From an uncultured Collinsella sp. (GTDB taxonomy: Bacteria > Actinomycetota > Coriobacteriia > Coriobacteriales > Coriobacteriaceae): a stretch of 32,453 bases of DNA. The stretch spans positions 1 through 32,453 of the forward strand of contig CAUDQR010000026.1 of the NCBI GenBank assembly GCA_958451615.1, in the 5' to 3' direction. The notes beneath the pieces are model-generated. The model did not search any database and was not told the DNA's origin. It saw only the letters and a list, made by a program, of their open reading frames with translations. Position numbers and translations under genes: made by a program. Shown here in pieces: positions 1 through 7,626 of the stretch (positions are counted from its first letter, which is position 1; the number at the start of each line of letters is the position of its first letter).

Positions 1-421
1 GCCCCTGTTTGGGTGGTGCCGGGCGCGCCCCCCCCCCCCCCACGGCTCCCGAACGTCGCCAAGGTCTTCGCCCTGCTTGTCTTGCCAAGGCCCTCCCGGA
101 TGAAGATTGAATTGCCTGGCTCATCGCAGCCGAGCGCGACACGGCCTCTACCCGAGACCATCATCTCTACACATAGCCCATCATTCGACAAGAACGCGCA
201 GTTTGTCCTGCATAGGCGCATGGTGTCCCCCTCCGCCGCAAGAGGTGAGCAAAAGAGAGGCTCCCCTCGCCACTACCGGACAAAGGGACCTCTCTGGGGA
301 AACACGCTATAAAACCTTCTTGCCGGGCGGTCGAGTACAGCACCGACGGCGTACCCGTGGAGACCTACCCAGAGCCCACGCCATTTCAAGTTTCTTGGTC
401 TTCAACGCCACAATCCGATAA
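1..421. other. No supported gene; start of window
   Basis: I find no convincing gene here. Short open frames exist on both strands but none has a good ribosome binding site or recognisable family features. A run of 14 C at 28-41 stands out. One plus-strand frame around 320-390 reads like a decayed protein piece (EYSTDGVPVETYPEPTPF) but has no start and runs on into the neighbouring ABC gene on the other strand. It could be a remnant of a mobile element; this is a guess. I also see no clear intrinsic terminator for the minus-strand operon that ends at 422. Confidence 0.4.
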
Positions 422-2056
422 TCATCCAGCCGTCGAAATGACCTCGTCACAGGCGGCAAGCATCTCCTCGTCATGAGTGACAACGATTACAATATGGTCT
501 CTCTTAATTTCATGAAGCAATTTGATCAGCGCGCCTCGACTCTTCGCATCAAGTGCTGAGGTCGGTTCATCAAAAAGCATAACGTCCGGCGATTTCAACA
601 GCTGTCTCACAATTGCAATCTTTTGCTTCTCGCCGCCGGACACCCCTCCTTTCCCGCCGTCAAGCATCGCCGTTGCCCCGTTCTCCACAGAAGCAACCAT
701 TTCGTCTAGCCCCAATATGACAAGCATCCGATTCAGCTTATCCATCTCGTAATCATCAGAAAGCAGCGTAAGATTATCGAGAATCGTCCCCTCAACGATA
801 GGGGGTTCTTGCTCCGTAATGCTGACTCGACACCGCCGCAATGCATATCGATCGATGCAACGCTGTGACACCCCGTTGTAGCGAACGGCCCCTTCTGTGT
901 CATCTGGATATAGCCCCAATATCACTGACAGCAGCGAGCTCTTCCCCGAACCATTCGGCCCCGAGATTCCATATAGCCGACCCCTGGAAAACGCGAGCCC
1001 CTCAATGCTTAACGCGACCCTTTCCGCCCCTGGATAACGTAGCTTGATGTTCTCTAGACGGATTTCCTCAATCGGACCAAGCGCCAATTTGCCATTCGCT
1101 TCCACCGGGACATCCCAAATTCTTTTCAGCCGCTCATAGCATACGCGATTAGTCTGGTAATCCCTTCCCCAGCCCAACAAATACTGTACCGCTGAGCTTA
1201 AGTTCGAATAATATCCAACAGCAGTCACGAGAAAACCAGGCAACAGTCTCCCGCCCATCACTTCAACCGCGCCCACAGCAAGAAGACATCCTTGAGCGGC
1301 GGAAGCGACCAACGCGTTGCCAAAGGTAAATCTAGACCCTACTTCCTGATTTGCTCTCATCGTTGGATAGAGCCCATTAAAAGCTTCGACCAGTACAGCG
1401 CGGGACCTATCGAACAAAGCATGTTTGCGGATGAAATCAACTTTCTCCAACTGATCTTGTAGACAGGAAAAAAACCTCGCGCTCTGCTCTTGTACGTCAA
1501 AACTTCTCTCAAACAGCCTTGCGCGTGAAACCGCATAAAAAGCGGCACTCGCTGCCGCAAGAACAAGGCAGACCACACTCAACTTGATATTCAGGCTACC
1601 GAGAACAAACAGGGCGGACAAAAGGGTGATAACGTTGCTTGAAACCCCCACAACCGAGTTGATTACGAAGATGACAAGGTCATTAGCGTCGTGATTGATT
1701 TGCTGGTTATAATACGACGCGTTGAAGCCCTCGAAGAATGCCTGGGGAAGGTGCTTCACGTGCTCAAGCGTATCCGCATTTAAGCCGAACCCCGCATGCG
1801 ACTGAAGGTTGATGTACAGCATCTCTGAGCAATACACTAGTCCCGCTCGAACCGCTTGGACCGCAACCAAAATAAGGCAACAAACGAGAACGGCGGCAAG
1901 ATCGGCGCTGGCCGGCATCGCCAATCGGTTTACCACTATGCCGGTAAGAAAGGGACCCGCAAGCGCAAGCAGCCCGACCAAAACTGTTACGACAAGATAG
2001 GCGTAGAATCGACCGCCCAGTATATATTTTCTACAGAGATTAAGCATCAGCCTCAT
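422..2056 (-). CDS. ABC exporter, fused membrane and ATPase domains
   Basis: This is a 544-residue half-transporter with an N-terminal membrane domain (about residues 10-300, several hydrophobic segments) and a C-terminal ATPase domain. The ATPase has Walker A (GPNGSGKSS, near residue 365), the signature SGGEKQKIAIVRQ (near 472), Walker B (VMLFDEPTSALD, near 494) and the H-loop THDEE. There is no peptidase C39 domain, so leader cleavage would need another protein. It is the last gene of the peptide operon and its start overlaps the end of the radical SAM gene, so the two are translationally coupled. ATG 2056 has GGGG just upstream; GTG 2068 and ATG 2047 are alternatives. The likely role, inferred from context, is export of the modified peptide, as a homodimer or paired with the similar protein at 7627-9243. 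Confidence 0.85.
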   Translation of the reverse strand: MRLMLNLCRKYILGGRFYAYLVVTVLVGLLALAGPFLTGIVVNRLAMPASADLAAVLVCCLILVAVQAVRAGLVYCSEMLYINLQSHAGFGLNADTLEHVKHLPQAFFEGFNASYYNQQINHDANDLVIFVINSVVGVSSNVITLLSALFVLGSLNIKLSVVCLVLAAASAAFYAVSRARLFERSFDVQEQSARFFSCLQDQLEKVDFIRKHALFDRSRAVLVEAFNGLYPTMRANQEVGSRFTFGNALVASAAQGCLLAVGAVEVMGGRLLPGFLVTAVGYYSNLSSAVQYLLGWGRDYQTNRVCYERLKRIWDVPVEANGKLALGPIEEIRLENIKLRYPGAERVALSIEGLAFSRGRLYGISGPNGSGKSSLLSVILGLYPDDTEGAVRYNGVSQRCIDRYALRRCRVSITEQEPPIVEGTILDNLTLLSDDYEMDKLNRMLVILGLDEMVASVENGATAMLDGGKGGVSGGEKQKIAIVRQLLKSPDVMLFDEPTSALDAKSRGALIKLLHEIKRDHIVIVVTHDEEMLAACDEVISTAG

Positions 2057-3338
2057 TTTGCCCCGCACCCCGTTTTGCCGTATTCATCATCTGGGAGAGC
2101 AGCATTTTTTGCTCGGCATCATACCGGAAGGAAACGCAACGTTTCCCCTCACCGTTTAAGGCGTGGTTGGGGCACCCTCCCATGCACATGGGAAAAGCAA
2201 AGCACTCTTGGCATTCCGGGTCATCCGGCTCATATGCCATCCAGTTAATCATGTTCTTGCTCAACATTGGCGGCTCGAAAATAGTTCCGACCCTCCGCTC
2301 CTTCATTCCAATGTCATCCCAGCACTTATACAAATCTCCGACGGGATCAACCACGTACGAGTTGATTCCAACGGCGCAACATATCCCGAAATTCGTCCCA
2401 CCAAAAGGTTGAACTTTGAAGCCCCGCGCAATTGCCCTTTTATAAAACTCAGTCTCCTCATACGAGAACTCTTTTACAGTAAAGCAGTGGCTGTCGTTCG
2501 CACATACCTGATTGATATCGTCAACAGGGGCTAAATAGAAGTGAACCTTATTCATCAGGCCATTTAGCTCGAGATAATCCAATAGCTCTTGAGCGGCCTC
2601 GATGTTGGTCTTGTCGACGTTGCTCCTTATCGAAATATCGATGATGTCGGCACACTCTTTGACGTTCTTGAGAATACGTTCGTATGTAGGGCTTCCGTCG
2701 TGAAGAATCCTTCTCGAATCGTGATCCGACTTCGATCCATCTATAGTCACTTGCGCGCTCGTCACACCACATGCCGCGAGCCTCCTTGCAACATCAGGCG
2801 TCAGCAGATAGCCATTTGTCACTATCGATGCGGAATATTCACACGTTGGTCCCACGACATCTTTCAGATCCGACGTAATCCGTTCGATCATCTTCATTCC
2901 GAGCAGAGGCTCGCCGCCGTACCATCCAACTGAGAGACTTGCGATACCAGGATAGTAATCTTTCACGAACTTGGAGAGCTGTGTCAAAACCTCCTCGCCC
3001 ATCGTCGTGTACGCCTGTCCCTTTTCATAGCAGTAGGGACAGCAAAAGTTGCAAGCCATCGTTGGCGCAATGGTAAGGGACAGAGCAGTATTCGCAAAGC
3101 GCGCGGCGCGACTTTGCAACCTGATCTCCCCAAGCTCGTCCCTCTCCTCATTGACTAGGATGCCTCCCCTTATCAGCTCCGCGACAAGATCATCGGCATC
3201 CCGAACGTCCCCTTCTTGAATCCTTTTGAATTTCTGCGCGTATTCCGGATTTAACGACAGGATGCCGCCGGTTCGCGCATTCATGATAAGAAGACTTCCG
3301 TTATGTTCATGCACCACATTAAATTGCGACAGTTTCAC
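2040..3338 (-). CDS. Radical SAM/SPASM peptide-maturation enzyme
   Basis: 432 residues. The radical SAM core carries the CX3CX2C cluster motif (CNFCCPYC; Cys96, Cys100, Cys103), which binds the [4Fe-4S] cluster that cleaves S-adenosylmethionine, and a GGEP motif follows. The C-terminal SPASM domain has cysteines around 319-338 and a canonical CX2CX5CX3C set (Cys376, 379, 385, 389) plus a later Cys, expected to hold auxiliary clusters. Residues about 1-65 precede the barrel and could be a PqqD-like leader-recognition fold (inference). Such enzymes install thioether or carbon-carbon crosslinks in ribosomal peptides. The natural substrates are the two Cys-rich peptides at the head of this operon. 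It starts with GTG, with GGAG about a dozen bases upstream. Anaerobic sulfatase-maturing enzymes have similar domains, but no sulfatase is present. Confidence 0.9.
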   Translation of the reverse strand: MKLSQFNVVHEHNGSLLIMNARTGGILSLNPEYAQKFKRIQEGDVRDADDLVAELIRGGILVNEERDELGEIRLQSRAARFANTALSLTIAPTMACNFCCPYCYEKGQAYTTMGEEVLTQLSKFVKDYYPGIASLSVGWYGGEPLLGMKMIERITSDLKDVVGPTCEYSASIVTNGYLLTPDVARRLAACGVTSAQVTIDGSKSDHDSRRILHDGSPTYERILKNVKECADIIDISIRSNVDKTNIEAAQELLDYLELNGLMNKVHFYLAPVDDINQVCANDSHCFTVKEFSYEETEFYKRAIARGFKVQPFGGTNFGICCAVGINSYVVDPVGDLYKCWDDIGMKERRVGTIFEPPMLSKNMINWMAYEPDDPECQECFAFPMCMGGCPNHALNGEGKRCVSFRYDAEQKMLLSQMMNTAKRGAGQNEADA

Positions 3339-3404
3339 TTCGCACCATCTCCATTTCCAATCAAATCCATATCGACCCTCAGACGCTGCGCATACGCCAG
3401 CGCA

Positions 3405-4193
3405 CTACCTTCTTCGATAAAAACTGCACGAAAGCAGCAATAGACATGCGAGCGACACGATGACCGCATGGCCGCATGCAGCCATCAGGACCGTCCCGCC
3501 GGCAGCCCCGCACGCCCTCATCCAATAAGCCATGTGAACCGGGGGTAAAACGGTTGGGAAACTCATCGCGATAACAAGGCCCGCGAACGTTGCGACCAGC
3601 AAGGCTCCCGACACAAGAGATCTGATCCTGAACACCTCATATGCAACCGCAACCATCAGCGTATAAGCGGCGTCTATAACGATATTCGACAGGAGTGCCG
3701 AGGTCACATTACCAACCGTAAGGCTGTCTAGACCGCTTCCGGAGCACGTGGCCATGACCGCAGCGACACCGAGAGTAAACACGATGTAGGGGCACAGCGT
3801 ATACACTTCGCAAGCCAATGTCTTTGCCGCAAACAGCTGCCAGCTGCGGAAGCCCCGAGCAATCGAAACTCCCCTTGCCGACACGCTCGTCGCATCACCG
3901 AATAGCGTCCCCGCCACAACAACAGAGACGATTGGGAAGAACACCGTATGCGCCATGGAGACGACACTTAGCCAGGAAGAGATACCCGTTGGCCCAACCC
4001 CTATCGAGAAAAGATAGCCCGGATCGGCGGAAAAGCCAAAGAACTGGCCCTCTCCCCCTGCGGAGACCCATGCGCCGGACCCGGCAAACACATAAATCCC
4101 CGCGATGCCCAAATACATCAGCGCTATTATCACGGCGAGTTTCATTCTCCTTGCGCGGAACAGTTCCGCCCTGACCGACATCCCAAGATTCAT
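3405..4193 (-). CDS. ABC transporter permease (second)
   Basis: A 262-residue, very hydrophobic protein with about six predicted membrane segments and no catalytic motif, fitting the ABC-2 type permeases that pair with a separate ATPase. The ATG at 4193 overlaps the stop of the upstream permease in an ATGA arrangement, which fixes this start and implies translational coupling. With the permease 4190-5008 and the ATPase 5008-5928 it forms a three-gene exporter of the LanFEG/bacitracin-resistance layout. That layout commonly gives producer self-protection in peptide antibiotic clusters. The immunity role is inferred from gene order, not from a sequence signature. Confidence 0.8.
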   Translation of the reverse strand: MNLGMSVRAELFRARRMKLAVIIALMYLGIAGIYVFAGSGAWVSAGGEGQFFGFSADPGYLFSIGVGPTGISSWLSVVSMAHTVFFPIVSVVVAGTLFGDATSVSARGVSIARGFRSWQLFAAKTLACEVYTLCPYIVFTLGVAAVMATCSGSGLDSLTVGNVTSALLSNIVIDAAYTLMVAVAYEVFRIRSLVSGALLVATFAGLVIAMSFPTVLPPVHMAYWMRACGAAGGTVLMAACGHAVIVSLACLLLLSCSFYRRR

Positions 4194-5008
4194 CGAACCG
4201 CCGTCCTTACAAATAGCGAGACGAGCGCAACTCCAACCGACACAAGCACAGTGCCGCCCGCATACAGCAAAACCTGAATTACACCAACATTCTGCATACT
4301 CAGGGAACACAGGTTCATCAGGTAATACACGGGCGAGAGCATGAGCAGCAAGCTGGGCTGACCGCTTCCGTATGTACTTGGGAACCACACCATCACAAAT
4401 GTCGAAACCGCTATTGCAACGACGCTGCTCGCCACCACACTCCTCGTGAGCAAATACAGGGCGAAGGTAGCGGCGTACATCGAAATGAGCAGCAGCGCGA
4501 TCATCAGCGCAATCGATACAAATTGGGCAAACCCTGAGCACGAGGCCCCAACGTCCCATTGGGCCATCTTGGTTAAATACAGCGCAGTCGTAGAAAGAAG
4601 ATACACGGCACCGACCAGAGTGCAGTTCACCAACAGCTTCGTGATCACAATCGCCGCCTGCGACACCCCTCGCGATCTCGATACGGCGTAAGCCACGGAT
4701 TCAAAGTCTCTCGACGTAGCGTAAACCGCGTAGAGAATCGTCACCGGAATCCAGACCACTGTAGACGCAAAAGACGTCCGGGCAACAGAGCCCAAAACGT
4801 CCCCTGCATCCACTAGGTTTCCAATAAAACCTATAGCCCCTCCAAGCGTATACGGGTCATCACCGGCGACCATGATCAGCACCTCAGACGAAGTCGCAGC
4901 CGCAACCACATACAGCACAGCCGCAAGCGCAATCATCAGAGCGGTCGCCGGGTGCCTGGCGAGCAACCATACCTCGCTCCGAAAAGCTGAGATGAACTCG
5001 CGTTTCAT
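4190..5008 (-). CDS. ABC transporter permease (first)
   Basis: 272 residues, with a short cytoplasmic N-terminus (MKREFISAFRSEVWLLARHP) followed by about six hydrophobic segments, as in ABC-2 family exporter permeases. The ATG at 5008 overlaps the TGA of the upstream ATPase (TGATG), so the start is well supported; a GTG one codon upstream is less likely. It differs in sequence from the following permease, suggesting a heterodimeric channel driven by the 5008-5928 ATPase. The substrate is not readable from sequence. Position between the precursor peptides and the maturase suggests peptide immunity or export. Confidence 0.8.
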   Translation of the reverse strand: MKREFISAFRSEVWLLARHPATALMIALAAVLYVVAAATSSEVLIMVAGDDPYTLGGAIGFIGNLVDAGDVLGSVARTSFASTVVWIPVTILYAVYATSRDFESVAYAVSRSRGVSQAAIVITKLLVNCTLVGAVYLLSTTALYLTKMAQWDVGASCSGFAQFVSIALMIALLLISMYAATFALYLLTRSVVASSVVAIAVSTFVMVWFPSTYGSGQPSLLLMLSPVYYLMNLCSLSMQNVGVIQVLLYAGGTVLVSVGVALVSLFVRTAVR

Positions 5009-5928
5009 CACAGCTCGCTCTCTCGACCGATGAGCTCCGAATAAAACTCCTCAAGGCTCTTCCTATGAGAATACGCCTCCGCAACCCTCACACCTGCGGT
5101 CGAGAGCGCTTCGATTGCAATGCCCCGCCCTTCCTTTTTCTCCTCATAGCGCATAAGGACGCTGCCGTCCGGCAGAAAAGAATGTGAGGTCTCATCTCCG
5201 AGAACCGATCTCGTTCGCTCCAGATCGTCCACATGCAACACGAAACCACCGCGGCATGACTTTTCCAGCTGAGGTGCGGTCATCCTTCGAATGAGGCGAC
5301 CATGACTTATGAAGAGGTAATCAGTTGCCAGCTTGTGCATCTCCTCAAGATTGTGGCTGGATACGAGAATCGTTTTACCTTGATCTTTGTTAAGATGCGT
5401 AAGGATTTTTCTTACTTCGACTATCCCCATCGGATCCAGGCCGTTTGTCGGCTCGTCCAGGATCAACAGCTCCGGATCGCCCAGCAACGCTATGGCCAGA
5501 TCGAGACGCCTCCTCATTCCCATTGAGAAGTTCTTCACTTTCTTCCCGCCGGCCTCCCCCAAACCGACGGTTGATAACACACCGTCGATGGAACGATCGG
5601 TGGGAAGCCCCCACTCAATACAGCGAACGACCAAGTTGTCTCGCGCGGTCAGATTAGGATACGAAGCATTGAGGTCGGGCATATAACCCAGCCTTTCCCT
5701 GCAGCTCCGTATTTCACGTCTCCCGGTTTGCCCAAACATCGAGATCGTTCCTGACGATGGCTCCGAAAGCCCCGTGATCAATCGAATTAACGTGCTCTTG
5801 CCGGCACCATTCTCCCCAATGAGTGCACACAGCTCGCCTTCCATTAAAGAGAACGAGACTGATTTAACCGCTTCAAACCCGCCATATCTCTTGGATATGG
5901 CACGCAATTCAACTGGGACTTCCCGCAT
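5008..5928 (-). CDS. ABC transporter ATP-binding protein
   Basis: A 306-residue soluble ATPase. Walker A is GENGAGKST at residues 38-46, the signature is a variant (SMGMRRRLDLAIAL), and Walker B is LLILDEPTNGLD, followed by the H-loop SSHNLEEM. The SMGMRRR variant and the roughly 80-residue tail after the H-loop are typical of ATPases serving ABC-2 peptide or antibiotic exporters (CcmA/BcrA-like). I prefer ATG 5928 because a GGGGAGG ribosome site lies nine bases upstream; the ATG three codons earlier sits directly against that site. It heads the translationally coupled ATPase-permease-permease block. A hairpin (6083-6113) separates it from the precursor genes and may reduce its expression relative to them. 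Confidence 0.88.
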   Translation of the reverse strand: MREVPVELRAISKRYGGFEAVKSVSFSLMEGELCALIGENGAGKSTLIRLITGLSEPSSGTISMFGQTGRREIRSCRERLGYMPDLNASYPNLTARDNLVVRCIEWGLPTDRSIDGVLSTVGLGEAGGKKVKNFSMGMRRRLDLAIALLGDPELLILDEPTNGLDPMGIVEVRKILTHLNKDQGKTILVSSHNLEEMHKLATDYLFISHGRLIRRMTAPQLEKSCRGGFVLHVDDLERTRSVLGDETSHSFLPDGSVLMRYEEKKEGRGIAIEALSTAGVRVAEAYSHRKSLEEFYSELIGRESEL

Positions 5929-6066
5929 GGACGACATCCTCCCCGTCAATAAAAAGGGACGACATGGCAATTGTGCGGGGTTATAGGTAACGTCGGTTCG
6001 CCCCCCCATATTGCAATGCCACATCGCCCCTCAGGCGCTGCTGGCCAAAATATCTTTGAACAGTCT

Positions 6067-6113
6067 GTGCACGCCGTACGGCGTGCACTATCCGCTAAAA
6101 GCGGATAGTGCAC
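6067..6113 (-). terminator. Overlapping hairpins at the end of the second precursor gene
   Basis: Two perfect inverted repeats share six bases. The first (6083-6113) has 14-bp arms and a 3-base loop and spans the last codons and stop of the second precursor gene. The second (6067-6088) is a 22-base palindrome just beyond. Because they share GTGCAC they cannot form together. No U-run follows, so this is more likely an RNA-processing, stabilising or attenuating structure than a classic intrinsic terminator. It sits exactly between the peptides and the exporter genes. Confidence 0.6.
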
Positions 6114-6214
6114 TCCCGTGAAGAACACTTGGTGCTGCAGCTGCCGTGCGCGTAAAAGAAGCAATTGTTGCACATGGGCTCAGCCCCGGCTGACGGCTCG
6201 GTAATCCATTCCAT
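6095..6214 (-). CDS. Cys-rich RiPP precursor peptide, copy 2
   Basis: A 39-residue peptide too short for routine gene callers. The ATG has an excellent ribosome site (AAAGGAGGGG, six bases upstream). The N-terminus MEWITEPSAGAEPM would be a very short leader; the rest holds all five cysteines in the spacing CX2CX7CX3CX4C, with the block NCFFYAHG and a C-terminal IRF. It is a paralogue of the upstream copy: cysteine spacing, NCFFYAHG, the MxWIxEP start and the final RF are identical while the residues between cysteines vary, which is the pattern expected of a modified core. It lies just ahead of the exporter and radical SAM genes. I infer thioether crosslinking by the SPASM enzyme; the exact chemistry cannot be read from sequence. 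Confidence 0.85.
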   Translation of the reverse strand: MEWITEPSAGAEPMCNNCFFYAHGSCSTKCSSRECTIRF

Positions 6215-6259
6215 TTCATTCCCCTCCTTTCGCGGTAGAAAGCCAGTTCATCTCTGCCC

Positions 6260-6379
6260 CTAGAAACGGAACGTGCAGGACTGATTGGGGCACCTCTTCG
6301 TGCATCCCCCGTGCGCGTAGAAGAAGCAGTTGCCGCACGCGGGTGCAACGCCTTCCTCCGGCTCGTTAATCCAATCCAT
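6260..6379 (-). CDS. Cys-rich RiPP precursor peptide, copy 1
   Basis: A 39-residue peptide with a strong ribosome site (AAAGGAGG, five bases before the ATG) and an identifiable promoter about 40 bases upstream. The N-terminus is MDWINEPEEGVAPA (probable leader); the five cysteines are in CX2CX7CX3CX4C spacing with NCFFYAHG between Cys2 and Cys3, ending TFRF. It is the first gene of the operon, as expected for a highly expressed precursor. The core differs from copy 2 mainly between Cys3 and Cys5 (CTKRCPNQSC here). I do not recognise a named family; a coincidental likeness of NCxFY to HiPIP cluster-binding segments is not supported by length or context. Confidence 0.87.
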   Translation of the reverse strand: MDWINEPEEGVAPACGNCFFYAHGGCTKRCPNQSCTFRF

Positions 6380-6417
6380 CTCTCCCTCCTTTCCTTGCAT
6401 ACCGAATTGATAATGTT

Positions 6418-6446
6418 ATTCTAATTCAATATGTATCATATTTCAA
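6418..6446 (-). promoter_or_regulatory. Promoter of the peptide operon
   Basis: On the minus strand TTGAAA (-35, 6441-6446) and TAGAAT (-10, 6418-6423) are separated by exactly 17 bases, each one mismatch from the sigma-70 consensus. Transcription would begin near 6410, leaving a leader of about 30 bases before the first precursor ATG. The AT-rich upstream flank (to about 6470) contains two 10-base palindromes (ATAAGCTTAT and TAATATATTA) that could bind a regulator such as the nearby XRE protein. Confidence 0.75.
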
Positions 6447-6568
6447 TATAAGCTTATTAATATATTACACAAGGTAAGCACCCCCCCCTGCATCCAGCAC
6501 AGGAAATGACTCTCTCGTTCCCCAGTGACGCGGCGAGAAATACAGGCCACTGCAGGACGTTGAATGAA

Positions 6569-6600
6569 CAGCCCGTGAAAACCGTTGTTTTCACGGGCTG
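6569..6600 (-). terminator. Hairpin terminator after the XRE gene
   Basis: A perfect 14-bp stem (CAGCCCGTGAAAAC and its complement) with a 4-base loop lies about 30 bases beyond the XRE stop codon, followed on the minus strand by a weak TTCATT stretch. It would separate the regulator pair from the peptide operon. On the plus strand a T-run occurs about 15 bases beyond, too far for a classic terminator in that direction. Confidence 0.6.
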
Positions 6601-6631
6601 CACCTGCTCAATACTTTTTTATTCTCCAGCC

Positions 6632-6961
6632 TCAGTCGTCTCTAAGATCGACCACGTAAACATGATCTGACTCCAGGACCGGGTCATCACCCGTCGCGGT
6701 CGCCCTGCTCAGCGCGTTGCGGGCGCGCCGCGTCGCCAGTTCCTCAAGTTCTCTTTCGTTGACGCGCTTAATAAGATCGCCAGGCTGGCAATCAAGCTCT
6801 ACGCAAATATCCAGCAATGTCTTTAACCTAATTGCCCTCACCTTGCCATTTCGTATTTTTGAGATACTTGCCGGTGTGTGCCCGGTCGCCCGAATGATAT
6901 CCGTACTCGTCTTTCCGCGTCGAAGCAATAAGCTTTCAAGCTCAATAATCAGATAGTCCAT
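6632..6961 (-). CDS. XRE/Cro-like HTH regulator (YozG type)
   Basis: 109 residues. The first 65 form a helix-turn-helix of the short Cro/C1 type: MDYLIIELESLLLRRGKTS, then TGHTPASISKIRNGKVRAI as the likely recognition region, and the family hallmark LDICVELDCQPGDLI. The C-terminal 40 residues are charged and unassigned. The ATG at 6961 overlaps the end of the DUF2975 gene by 13 bases, so the pair is co-translated. DUF2975 membrane proteins followed by this kind of HTH protein are a recurrent pair in Gram-positive bacteria. Lying directly upstream of the precursor promoter, it is a plausible regulator of the peptide operon; that is inference. Confidence 0.87.
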   Translation of the reverse strand: MDYLIIELESLLLRRGKTSTDIIRATGHTPASISKIRNGKVRAIRLKTLLDICVELDCQPGDLIKRVNERELEELATRRARNALSRATATGDDPVLESDHVYVVDLRDD

Positions 6962-7509
6962 GCCGCCCCCCACACCAAATCCTCGGTCTGGTCTTGAAGC
7001 AGAGCTCCGTAGCGCCATATCGCAGAAATCGAGAAGCAGCAAACGGCCCCCAGCACAGCACCAATATCTATGGGCAGGGCCAGGTTTTCAAACATCGAAT
7101 AGGCGTTCCCCAGCAAGTCGAAGGGGCCAATCACTATCGAAAGAAACCCCGGAGAAAACAAGAGGTCACCTATTGCTGCTGCAACAAACAGCCACCCGAT
7201 AATCGAGATTCTTCGAGCATGCGAAAGGGTAAAGGGCGATTCGCCATGAGCCATGTCCATGCTGATTCCCCGCAGGGTCCATGTGGCCCCTCCGGAAATC
7301 AGAAGATACATCAAAGGAACCACTACGGAAACCGTCTTTGATGGATCATATAGGTTTCCTTGAGCAGCCATAAGCCCAATGGAAATAACCACCACCACCG
7401 AACAGCAACACACCGCTATAAACAGCGCCGTAAACAGAATCCCAAGCCTTCTTCCGAGAGTCATCATCTTCTGGATGGATTTATCGATCTTCTGGGCGCT
7501 ATTCACCAC
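6949..7509 (-). CDS. DUF2975-family membrane protein
   Basis: 186 residues with four hydrophobic segments (about 24-50, 62-80, 98-120 and 138-165) separated by short polar loops, and the conserved-looking ESPFTLSHARRISIIGW stretch between the second and third. Size, topology and the directly following XRE gene fit DUF2975. The start is GTG at 7509 (a second GTG follows immediately) behind AGGAGGAGCT. A TACAAT box lies near 7559-7564 on the minus strand, without a clear -35. The molecular function of DUF2975 is unknown to me; a membrane sensor controlling its partner HTH protein is a reasonable guess. Confidence 0.8.
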   Translation of the reverse strand: MVNSAQKIDKSIQKMMTLGRRLGILFTALFIAVCCCSVVVVISIGLMAAQGNLYDPSKTVSVVVPLMYLLISGGATWTLRGISMDMAHGESPFTLSHARRISIIGWLFVAAAIGDLLFSPGFLSIVIGPFDLLGNAYSMFENLALPIDIGAVLGAVCCFSISAIWRYGALLQDQTEDLVWGAAWTI

Positions 7510-7626
7510 AGCTCCTCCTAAAGCAATCAGAGGTCTTCTTACTTACTGTTTTTCCTACATTGTAACGAACTCGATAAGAAGAGGGTCGCTTCACGCCGCG
7601 CAATCCCGAACTCCAAGCGTTTCTCA

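Noticed and set aside
28..41. Run of 14 C as a phase-variation tract
   Set aside because: No gene or promoter can be placed around it, so there is nothing for slippage to switch; it may also be an assembly or sequencing weakness.
2040..3338. Anaerobic sulfatase-maturing enzyme
   Set aside because: The domain layout is similar, but no sulfatase gene is present and two Cys-rich precursor genes head the same operon.
6095..6379. Cys-rich peptides as small iron-sulfur (HiPIP-like) or zinc-ribbon proteins
   Set aside because: The NCFFY segment is reminiscent, but the peptides are only 39 residues, have five cysteines, lie in tandem and head an operon with a maturase and exporters, which fits precursors better.
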